Source: Hippophae tibetana
Taxonomy: Eukaryota; Streptophyta; Magnoliopsida; Rosales; Elaeagnaceae
Length of the DNA stretch: 64,000 bases
Assembly: GCA_037013495.1 (NCBI GenBank)
Contig: JAZDXN010000013.1
Coordinates: 124,001-188,000, forward strand
Direction of reading: 5' to 3'
In this document: positions 1 to 10,107 of the stretch, in pieces
Layout of the letters: each line of letters begins with the position of its first letter
Position numbering within the stretch: position 1 is the stretch's first letter
Position numbers and translations under genes: made by a program
The notes under the pieces: generated by a model
Databases searched by the model: none
What the model was told of the DNA's origin: nothing
What the model saw: only the letters and a program-made list of their open reading frames with translations

Positions 1-10
1 ATAAAATCAC
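1..10. repeat. End of A' segment of the preceding, cut-off monomer
   Basis: The first ten bases (ATAAAATCAC) are the last bases of an A' segment, the same sequence that precedes the anchor in monomers 2 and 3. They show that the array continues to the left of the window. Confidence 0.9.
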
Positions 11-55
11 ACTCTCAATTGGTAAATAATTATTTCATTTAATTTAATAATATAT
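10..55 (+). repeat. Left arm of inverted repeat within the monomer
   Basis: The arm begins CACTCTCAATTGGTAAAT and pairs with the reverse complement of 301-346, which begins CACCCTCAATTGGTAAAT. By hand alignment the first 34 positions differ at only four or five places, and similarity continues into A+T-only sequence. The arm recurs at every monomer start. In monomers reading CAATCTAAT instead of AATTTAAT (for example 2, 8, 12) the match to the right arm is longer still. It abuts the end of A' of the previous monomer. Confidence 0.85.
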
Positions 56-58
56 TTT

Positions 59-280
59 AATATAACTCAGAATCATTGTTTTTGCCAACTAAATAGAGGC
101 AAAATAAATTATTTCAATGTAATTTAACAAACCAAATGTCTTATTTGTGTTTATAAAAATGAAATATAATATAAAAAAAACTAACACATATTAGTTTATA
201 CTAAATATTATTAAAAATGATTAAAACAAATAAATAAAACATAATGTTTTGCTTTGTATGAAATAATTAAATAAAATCAC
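59..280 (+). repeat. Segment A, ~222 bp, enclosed by the inverted arms
   Basis: Segment A runs from AATATAACTCAGAATCATTG to AATAAAATCAC and is repeated in the same orientation 590 bp downstream as A' (649-883). Hand alignment gives about 80% identity plus one ~16-bp indel near its middle, where A has a run of A residues and A' has TCTCATTTAAATAA-like sequence. Many type-defining differences between monomers lie here: AAATAGAGGC, ATTGGAGCC, CTTGGGGGC, AAATAGTGGC and AAATAGAGGG after CCAACT, and CTAACACAT versus ATAACACACAC further on. The motif AACAAATAAATAAA is conserved in both A and A'. Confidence 0.85.
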
Positions 281-300
281 ATATAAGTAAAAAGAATAAA

Positions 301-346
301 TATATATATTAGATTTAATTAAATAATCATTTACCAATTGAGGGTG
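301..346 (-). repeat. Right arm of inverted repeat within the monomer
   Basis: This arm ends in ATTTACCAATTGAGGGTG and is the inverse of 10-55; the two arms are separated by 245 bp. In theory they could form a cruciform in DNA or a ~46-bp stem in a read-through transcript. A one-base mismatch (ATCATTT against AATTATT in the left arm) is kept in nearly all copies. In 21 of the 74 monomers (15, 18, 22, 50, 53-55, 57-62, 65-71 and 74) eight bases are missing from this arm, leaving ATTAAATACCAATTG, which breaks the symmetry. Confidence 0.85.
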
Positions 347-380
347 AAATAAAACAAAGATTTAAAGACAAGATGATCTC

Positions 381-414
381 AATCGTAGTGTCGATACCGT
401 AGACGTAATGGTGC
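381..414. other. CpG-rich conserved box in segment B
   Basis: Positions 381-414 hold four CpG dinucleotides within about 22 bases (around 384, 392, 398 and 404), in a unit where CpG is otherwise scarce. The core AGTGTCGATACCGT and a repeated CGTAG are kept in nearly all monomers. The exceptions I saw are few: TGTTGATACC in 14 and 17, GATACGGTGG in 12, CGATACCATAG in 4 and 9, GATACTGTAG in 24, CGCAGTG in 53, GGGTCGATACC in 55 and AAAAGTAGTG in 61. Retention of CpGs could mean protein binding, low methylation or simply recent homogenisation. The box does not match the CENP-B box consensus. Function is unknown. Confidence 0.55.
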
Positions 415-626
415 AATATTTAATGAAATTATGAAAATAATTTTTAAACTTATACCAAGCAACTTATGCATATTTAATTTTTACCATCTACTAAATATTT
501 CACGTATTTTATTAATATTTATTAGATATCTTAACTTTATAATTAGGGCGACATCAAATAATTCTCAAACCATAAATAAGGATTACAAAATATCATAAGT
601 TAGATCCCTAGAAAATACTTATTTAA

Positions 627-644
627 TATATATATATATATATA
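627..644. repeat. (TA)n microsatellite tract, length-variable between monomers
   Basis: Monomer 1 has nine TA units here, between AAATACTTATTTAA and AGCTAATATAACTC. The same tract in other monomers ranges from about five to about ten units, consistent with slippage, and accounts for much of the small variation in monomer length. Monomers 14, 17, 50, 58, 61, 66, 68 and 70 share an interrupted form, ATATATGTATATATATATA. The interruption makes a useful lineage marker. Confidence 0.85.
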
Positions 645-648
645 AGCT

Positions 649-883
649 AATATAACTCAAAATCATTGTTTTTGTCAACTTTTTCAGCGCAAAATAAATT
701 ATTTTGAAGTAATTTAACTAACCAAATGTCTTATTTTGTTTTGTACAAATAAAATATGATATAGTAATCTCATTTAAATAAAATAACATGTAGTAGTTTC
801 TAATAAATATTATTAAAAATATTAAAAACAAATAAATAAACCATAAAGTGTTTCCTATGTATGAAATAAATGAATAAAATCAC
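649..883 (+). repeat. Segment A', ~235 bp, diverged direct copy of A
   Basis: A' starts AATATAACTCAAAATCATTG and ends AATAAAATCAC directly before the next monomer's left arm. It is homologous to 59-280 but consistently distinct: TTTTTCAGCGC where A has AAATAGAGGC, TTTTGTTTTGTACAAAT where A has TTTGTGTTTATAAAAAT, and an extra TCTCATTTAAATAA-like stretch. Homology stops where A continues into ATATAAGTAAAAA and A' continues into ACTCTC. The A/A' split is therefore older than amplification of the 867-bp unit, since every monomer carries both versions. Confidence 0.85.
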
Positions 884-3800
884 ACTCTCAATTGGTAAAT
901 AATTATTTCATTCAATCTAATAATATATTTTAATATAACTCAGAATCATTGTTTTTGCCAACTAATTAGGGTCAAAATAATTTATTTTAATGTAATTTAA
1001 CAAACCAAATGTCTTATTCGTGTTTATAAAAATGAAATATAATATAAAAAAACTAACACACACTAGTTTATACTAAATATTATTAAAAATGTTTAAAACA
1101 AATAAATAAAACATAATGTTTTCCTTTTTATGAAATAATTAAATAAAATCACATATAAGTAAAAACTATAAATATATATATTAGATTTAATTAAATAATC
1201 ATTTACCAATTGAGGGTGAAATAAAACAAAGATTTAAAGACAAGGGGATCTCAATCGTAGTGTCGATACCGTGGAAGTAATGGAGCAATATTTAATGAAA
1301 TTATGAAAATAATTTTTAAACTTATACCAAGCAACTTATGCATATTAAATTTTTACCATCTACTAAATATTTCACGTATTTTATTAATATTAATTAGATA
1401 TCTTAACTTTATAATTAGGACGACATCAAATAATTCTCAAACCATTAATAAGGATTACAAAATATCATAAGGTAGATCCCTAGAAAATACTTATTAAATA
1501 TATATATATATAAGTTAATATAACTCAAAATCATTGTTTTTGCCAACTTTTTCAGCGCAAAATAAAGTATTTTGAAGTAATTTAACTAACCAAATGTGTT
1601 ATTTTGTTTTGTACAAATGAAATATGATATAATAATCTCATTTAAATAAAATAATACGTACTAGTTTATAATAAATATTATTAAAAATGTTAAAAACAAA
1701 TAAATAAACCATAAAGTGTTTCCTATATATGAAATAAATGAATAAAATCACACTCTAAATTGGTAAATAATTATTTCATTCAATTTAATAATATATTTTA
1801 ATATAACTCAGAATCATTATTTTTGCCAACTAAATAGAGGCGAAATAAATTATTTCAATGTAATTTAACAAACCAAATGTCTTATTTGTGTTTATGAAAA
1901 TGAAATATAATATAAAAAAAACTAACACATATTAGTTTATACTAAATATTATTAAAAATGATTAAAACAAATAAATAAAACATAATGTTTTGCTTTGTAT
2001 GAAATAATTAAATAAAATCACATATATGTAAAAAGAATAAATATATATATTAGATTTAATTGAATAATCATTTACCAATTGAGGGTGAAATAAAACAAAG
2101 ATTTAAAGACAAGATGATCTCAATCGTAGTGTCGATACCGTAGACGTAATGGTGCAATATTTAATGAAATTATGAAAATAATTTTTAAACTTATACCAAG
2201 CAACTTATGCATATTAAATTTTTACCATCTACTAAATATTTCACGTATTTTATTAATATTTATTAGATATCTTAACTTTTTAATTAGGGCGATATCAAAT
2301 AATTCTCAAACCATAAATAAGGATTACAAAATATCATAAGTTAGATCCCTAGAAAATACTTATTTAATATATATATATACAAGCTAATATAACTCAAAAT
2401 CATTGTTTTTGTCAACTTTTTCAGCGCAAAATATATTATTTTGAAGTAATTTAACTAACCAAATGTGTTATTTTGTTTTGTACAAATGAAATATGACATA
2501 ATAATCTTATTTAAATAAAATAATACGTATTAGTTTATAATAAATATTATTAAAAAAGTTAAAAACAAATAAATAAACCATAAAGTGTTTCCTATGTATG
2601 AAATAACTGAATAATATCACACTCTCAATTGGTAAATAATTATTTCATTCAATTTAATAATATATTTTAATATAACTCAGAATCATTGTTTTTGCCAACT
2701 AAATAGAGGCAAAATAAATTATTTCAATATAATTTAACAAACCAAATGTCTTATTTGTGTTTATAAAAATGAAATATAATATAAAAAAACTAACACATAT
2801 TAGTTTATACTAAATATTATTAAAAATGATTAAAACAAATAAATAAAACATAATGTTTTGCTTTGTATGAAATAATTAAATAAAATCACATATATGTAAA
2901 AAGAATAAATATATATATTAGATTTAATTGAATAATCATTTACCAATTGAGGGTGAAATAAAACAAAGATTTAAAGACAAGATGATCTCAATCGTAGTGT
3001 CGATACCATAGACGTAATGGTGCAATATTTAATGAAATTATGAAAATAATTTTTAAACTTATACCAAGCAACTTATGCATATTAAATTTTTACCATCTAC
3101 TAAATATTTCACGTATTTTATTAATATTTATTAGATATCTTAACTTTATAATTAGGGCGATATCAAATAATTCTCAAACCATAAATAAGGATTACAAAAT
3201 ATCATAAGTTAGATCCCTAGAAAATACTTATTTAATATATATATATACAAGCTAATATAACTCAAAATCATTGTTTTTGTCAACTTTTTCAGCGCAAAAT
3301 ATATTATTTTGAAGTAATTTAACTAACCAAATGTGTTATTTTGTTTTGTACAAATGAAATATGACATAATAATCTCATTTAAATAAAATAATACGTATTA
3401 GTTTATAATAAATATTATTAAAAAAGTTAAAAACAAATAAATAAACCATAAAGTGTTTCCTATGTAAGAAATAACTGAATAATATCACACTCTCAATTGG
3501 TAAATAATTATTTCATTCAATTTAATAATATATTTTAATATAACTCAGAATCATTGTTTTTGCCAACTAAATAGAGGCAAAATAAATTATTTCAATGTAA
3601 TTTAACAAACCAAATGTCTTATTTGTGTTTATAAAAATGAAATATAATATAAAAAAACTAACACATATTAGTTTATACTAAATATTATTAAAAATGATTA
3701 AAACAAATAAATAAAACATAATGTTTTGCTTTGTATGAAATAATTAAATAAAATCACATATAAGTAAAAACTATAAATATATATATTAGATTTAATTAAA

Positions 3801-6800
3801 TAATCATTTACCAATTGAGGGTGAAATAAAACAAAGATTTAAAGACAAGGGGATCTCAATCGTAGTGTCGATACCGTGGATGTAATGGAGCAATATTTAA
3901 TGAAATTATGAAAATAATTTTTAAACTTATACCAAGCAACTTATGCATATTTAGTTTTTACCATCTACTAAATATTTCACGTATTTTATTAATATTTATT
4001 AGATATCTTAACTTTATAATTAGGACGACATCAAATAATTCTCAAACCATTAATAAGGATTACAAAATATCATAAGGTAGATCCCTAGAAAATACTTATT
4101 AAATATATATATATATATATATAAGTTAATATAACTCAAAATCATTGTTTTTGCCAACTTTTTCAGCGCAAAAGAAATTATTTTGAAGTAATTTAACTAA
4201 CCAAATGTGTTATTTTGTTTTGTACAAATGAAATATGATATAATAATCTCATTTAAATAAAATAATACGTACTAGTTTATAATAAATATTATTAAAAATG
4301 TTAAAAACAAATAAATAAACCATAAAGTGTTTCCTCTGTATGAAATAAATGAATAAAATCACACTCTCAATTGGTAAATAATTATTTCATTTAATTTAAT
4401 AATATATTTTAATATAACTCAGAATCATTGTTTTTGCCAACTAAATAGAGGCAAAATAAATTATTTCAATGTAATTTAACAAACCAAATGTCTTATTTGT
4501 GTTTATAAAAATGAAATATAATATAAAAAAAACTAACACATATTAGTTTATACTAAATATTATTAAAAATGATTAAAACAAATAAATAAAACATAATGTT
4601 TTGCTTTGTATGAAATAATTAAATAAAATCACATATAAGTAAAAAGAATAAATATATATATTAGATTTAATTAAATAATCATTTACCAATTGAGGGTGAA
4701 ATAAAACAAAGATTTAAAGACAAGATGATCTCAATCGTAGTGTCGATACCGTAGACGTAATGGTGCAATATTTAATGAAATTATGAAAATAATTTTTAAA
4801 CTTATACCAAGCAACTTATGCATATTTAGTTTTTACCATCTACTAAATATTTCACGTATTTTATTAATATTTATTAGATATCTTAACTTTATAATTAGGA
4901 CGACATCAAATAATTCTCAAACCATTAATAAGGATTACAAAATATCATAAGGTAGATCCCTAGAAAATACTTATTAAATATATATATATATATAAGTTAA
5001 TATAAATCAAAATCATTGTTTTTGCCAACTTTTTCAGCGCAAAAGAAATTATTTTGAAGTAATTTAACTAACCAAATGTGTTATTTTGTTTTGTACAAAT
5101 GAAATATGATATAATAATCTCATTTAAATAAAATAATACGTACTAGTTTATAATAAATATTATTAAAAATGTTAAAAACAAATAAATAAACCATAAAGTG
5201 TTTCCTCTGTATGAAATAAATGAATAAAATCACACTCTCAATTGGTAAATAATTATTTCATTTAATTTAATAATATATTTTAATATAACTCAGAATCATT
5301 GTTTTTGCCAACTAAATAGAGGCAAAATAAATTATTTCAATGTAATTTAACAAACCAAATGTCTTATTTCTGTTTATAAAAATGAAATATAATATAAAAA
5401 AAACTAACACATATTAGTTTATACTAAATATTATTAAAAATGATTAAAACAAATAAATAAAACATAATGTTTTGCTTTGTATGAAATAATTAAATAAAAT
5501 CACATATAAGTAAAAAGAATAAATATATATATTAGATTTAATTAAATAATCATTTACCAATTGAGGGTGAAATAAAACAAAGATTTAAAGACAAGATGAT
5601 CTCAATCGTAGTGTCGATACCGTAGACGTAATGGTGCAATATTTAATGAAATTATGAAAATAATTTTTAAACTTATACCAAGCAACTTATGCATATTTAA
5701 TTTTTACCATCTACTAAATATTTCACGTATTTTATTAATATTTATTAGATATCTTAACTTTATAATTAGGGCGACATCAAATAATTCTCAAACCATAAAT
5801 AAGGATTACAAAATATCATAAGTTAGATCCCTAGAAAATACTTATTTAATATATATATATATATATAAGCTAATATAACTCAAAATCATTGTTTTTGTCA
5901 ACTTTTTCAGCGCAAAATAAATTATTTTGAAGTAATTTAACTAACCAAATGTCTTATTTTGTTTTGTACAAATAAAATATGATATAATAATCTCATTTAA
6001 ATAAAATAACACGTAGTAGTTTCTAATAAATATTATTAAAAATATTAAAAACAAATAAATAAACCATAAAGTGTTTCCTATGTATGAAATAAATGAATAA
6101 AATCACACTCTCAGTTGGTAAATAATTATTTCATTCAATCTAATAATATATTTTAATATAACTCAGAATCATTGTTTTTGCCAACTAAATAGAGGCAAAA
6201 TAAATTATTTCAATGTAATTTAACAAACCAAATGTCTTATTTGTGTTTATAAAAATGAAATATAATATAAAAAAACTAACACATATTAGTTTATACTAAA
6301 TATTATTAAAAATGATTAAAACAAATAAATAAAACATAATGTTTTTCTTTGTATGAAATAATTAAATAAAATCACATATAAGTAAAAACTATAAATATAT
6401 ATATTAGATGTAATTAAATAATCATTTACCAATTGATGGTGAAATAAAACAAAGATTTAAAGACAAGGGGATCTCAATCGTAGTGTCGATACCGTGGAAG
6501 TAATGGAGCAATATTTAATGAAATTATGAAAATAATTTTTAAACTTATACCAAGCAACTTGTGCATATTTAATTTTTACCATCTACTAAATATTTCACGT
6601 ATTTTATTAATATTTATTAGATATCTTAACTTTATAATTAGGATGACATCAAATAATTCTGAAACCATTAATAAGGATTACAAAATATCATAAGGTAGAT
6701 CCCTAGAAAATACTTATTAAATATATATATATATATATATAAGCTAATATAACTCAAAATCATTGTTTTTGCCAACTTTTTCAGCGCAAAATAAATTATT

Positions 6801-9800
6801 TTGAAGTAATTTAACTAACCAAATGTGTTATTTTGTTTTGTACAAATGAAATATGACATAATAATCTCATTTAAATAAAATAATACGTACTAGTTTATAA
6901 TAAATGTTATTAAAAAAGTTAAAAATAAATAAATAAACCATAAAGTGTTTCCTATGTATGAAATAACTGAATAATATCATAGTCTCAATTGGTAAATAAT
7001 TATTTCATTCAATTTAATAATATATTTTAATATAACTCAGAATCATTGTTTTTGCCAACTAAATAGAGGTAAAATAAATTATTTCAATGTAATTTAACAA
7101 ACCAAATGTTTTATTTGTGTTTATAAAAATGAAATATAATATAAAAAAACTAACACATATTAGTTTATACTAAATATTATTAAAAATGATTAAAACAAAT
7201 AAATAAAACATAATGTTTTGCTTTGTATGAAATAATTAAATAAAATCACATATATGTAAAAAGAATAAATATATATATTTGATTTAATTGAATAATCATT
7301 TACCAATTGAGGGTGAAATAAAACAAAGATTTAAAGACAAGATGATCTCAATCGTAGTGTCGATACCATAGACGTAATGGTGCAATATTTAATGAAATTA
7401 TGAAAATAATTTTTAAACTTATACCAAGCAACTTATGCATATTAAATTTTTACCATCTACTAAATATTTCACGTATTTTATTAATATTTATTAGATATCT
7501 TAACTTTATAATTAGGGCGATATCAAATAATTCTCAAACCATAAATAAGGATTACAAAATATCATAAGTTAGATCCCTAGAAAATACTTATTTAATATAT
7601 ATATATACAAGCTAATATAACTCAAAATCATTGTTTTTGTCAACTTTTTCAGCGCAAAATAAATTATTTTGAAGTAATTTAACTAACCAAATGTGTTATT
7701 TTGTTTTGTACAAATGAAATATGACATAATAATCTCATTTAAATAAAATAATACATATTAGTTTATAATAAATATTATTAAAAATGTTAATAACAAATAA
7801 ATAAACCATAAAGTGTTTCCTATGTAAGAAATAACTGAATAATATCACACTCTCAATTGGTAAATAATTATTTCATTCAATTTAATAATATATTTTAATA
7901 TAACTCAGAATCATTGTTTTTGCCAACTAAATAGAGGCAAAATAAATTATTTCAATGTAATTTAACAAACCAAATGTCTTATTTGTGTTTATAAAAATGA
8001 AATATAATATAAAAAAACTAACACATATTAGTTTATACTAAATATTATTAAAAATGATTAAAACAAATAAATAAAACATAATGTTTTGCTTTGTATGAAA
8101 TAATTAAATAAAATCACATATAAGTAAAAACTATAAATATATATATTAGATTTAATTAAATAATCATTTACCAATTGAGGGTGAAATAAAACAAAGATTT
8201 AAAGACAAGGGGATGTCAATCGTAGTGTCGATACCGTGGATGTAATGGAGCAATATTTAATGAAATTATGAAAATAATTTTTAAACTTATACCAAGCAAC
8301 TTATGCATATTTAGTTTTTACCATCTACTAAATATTTCACGTATTTTATTAATATTTATTAGATATCTTAACTTTATAATTAGGACGACATCAAATATTC
8401 TCAAACCATTAATAAGGATTACAAAATATCATAAGGTAGATCCCTAGAAAATACTTATTAAATATATATATATATATAAGTTAATATAACTCAAAATCAT
8501 TGTTTTTGCCAACTTTTTCAGCGCAAAATAAATTATTTTGAAGTAATTTAACTAACCAAATGTGTTATTTTGTTTTGTACAAATGAAATATGATATAATA
8601 ATCTCATTTAAATAAAATAATACGTACTAGTTTATAATAAATATTATTAAAAATGTTAAAAACAAATAAATAAACCATAAAGTGTTTCCTCTGTATGAAA
8701 TAAATGAATAAAATCACACTCTCAATTGGTAAATAATTATTTCATTTAATTTAATAATATATTTTAATATAACTCAGAATCATTGTTTTTGCCAACTAAA
8801 TAGAGGCAAAATAAATTATTTCAATGTAATTTAACAAACCAAATGTCTTATTTGTGTTTATAAAAATGAAATATAATATAAAAAAAACTAACACATATTA
8901 GTTTATACTAAATATTATTAAAAATGATTAAAACAAATAAATAAAACATAATGTTTTGCTTTGTATGAAATAATTAAATAAAATCACATATAAGTAAAAA
9001 GAATAAATATATATATTAGATTTAATTAAATAATCATTTACCAATTGAGGGTGAAATAAAACAAAGATTTAAAGACAAGATGATGTCAATCGTAGTGTCG
9101 ATACCGTAGACGTAATGGTGCAATATTTAATGAAATTATGAAAATAATTTTTAAACTTATACCAAGCAACTTATGCATATTTAATTTTTACCATCTACTA
9201 AATATTTCAAGTATTTTATTAATATTTATTAGATATCTTAACTTTATAATTAGGGCGACATCAAATAATTCTCAAACCATAAATAAGGATTACAAAATAT
9301 CATAAGTTAGATCCCTAGAAAATACTTATTTAATATATATATATATATAAGCTAATATAACTCAAAATCATTGTTTTTGTCAACTTTTTCAGCGCAAAAT
9401 AAATTATTTTGAAGTAATTTAACTAACCAAATGTCTTATTTTGTTTTGTACAAATAAAATATGATATAATAATCTCATTTAAATAAAATAACACGTAGTA
9501 GTTTCTAATAAATATTATTAAAAATATTAAAAACAAATAAATAAACCATAAAGTGTTTCCTATGTATGAAATAAATGAATAAAATCACACTCTCAATTGG
9601 TAAATAATTATTTCATTCAATCTAATAATATATTTTAATATAACTCAGAATCATTGTTTTTGCCAACTAAATAGAGGCAAAATAAATTATTTCAATGTAA
9701 TTTAACAAACCAAATGTCTTATTTGTGTTTATAAAAATGAAATATAATATAAAAAAACTAACACATATTAGTTTATACTAAATATTATTAAAAATGATTA

Positions 9801-10107
9801 AAACAAATAAATAAAACATAATGTTTTTCTTTGTATGAAATAATTAAATAAAATCACATATAAATAAAAACTATAAATATATATATTAGATTTAATTAAA
9901 TAATCATTTACCAATTGATGGTGAAATAAAACAAAGATTTAAAGACAAGGGGATCTCAATCGTAGTGTCGATACGGTGGAAGTAATGGAGCAATATTTAA
10001 TGAAATTATGAAAATAATTTTTAAACTTATACCAAGCAACTTGTGCATATTTAATTTTTACCATCTACTAAATATTTCACGTATTTTATTAATATTTATT
10101 AGATATA

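Larger units (their letters stand above)
10..346. mobile_element. MITE-like unit embedded in the monomer (candidate)
   Basis: The two arms plus segment A form a 337-bp unit with ends CAC...GTG and terminal inverted repeats of roughly 35-46 bp. Size, A+T content, lack of coding capacity and long inverted ends resemble a non-autonomous DNA transposon (MITE) caught up in a satellite. Against this, the bases just outside (ATAAAATCA on the left, AAATAAAAC on the right) do not form a convincing target-site duplication, and the left flank differs between monomer types. The core also has a relative (A') without such ends. I cannot assign a superfamily: CACTA elements start CACTA, while this starts CACTC. 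It could equally be an inverted duplication that arose within the satellite. Confidence 0.3.
347..648. repeat. Segment B, ~300 bp, present once per monomer
   Basis: Segment B lies between the right arm and A' and has no obvious second copy in the monomer. In order it holds the stretch AACAAAGATTTAAAGACAAG, the CpG-rich box, a run with ATGAAAATAATTTTTAAAC, the motif CTTATACCAAGCAACTTATG, the conserved TAGATCCCTAGAAAATACTT, and a TA tract. Type markers include TTTTTACC versus TTTTTGCC, ACGTATTTTATT versus ACGTATTTTCTT, GACGACATC versus GACGATATC, and ATTAATAAGG versus ATAAATAAGG. Several array rearrangement junctions map inside B, for example near 10108, 12707 and 32635. Confidence 0.85.
11..883. 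repeat. Reference monomer 1 (873 bp)
   Basis: This monomer defines the coordinates for the parts that recur in every unit: left inverted arm 10-55, segment A 59-280, short linker 281-300, right inverted arm 301-346, segment B 347-648 with a CpG-rich box and a TA tract, and A' 649-883. The start is arbitrary; I placed it at the anchor ACTCTCAATTGG because it is the easiest landmark to find in every copy. Its closest relatives are monomers 6, 7, 11 and 30, which share the right-arm, box and A' variants (for example GATGATCTC before the box and GTAGTAGTTTCT in A' of 7, 11 and 30). No reading frame of meaningful length exists in it. Confidence 0.95.

Noticed and set aside
10-346. CACTA-type transposon assignment
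   Set aside because: The ends read CACTC rather than CACTA/G, and no three-base target duplication is evident, so I kept only the general MITE-like label.
381-414. CENP-B box
   Set aside because: The CpG-rich box lacks the spacing of the TTCG....A..CGGG core on either strand.
10-620. Helitron ends (5' TC, 3' CTAG)
   Set aside because: CTAG occurs in GATCCCTAGAAAA, but there is no GC-rich hairpin just before it and no convincing 5' end, while the inverted arms argue against Helitron structure.
627-660. TATA-box promoter in the TA tract
   Set aside because: It is a length-variable microsatellite with no linked gene or other promoter signal; TATA-like strings are expected everywhere at this composition.
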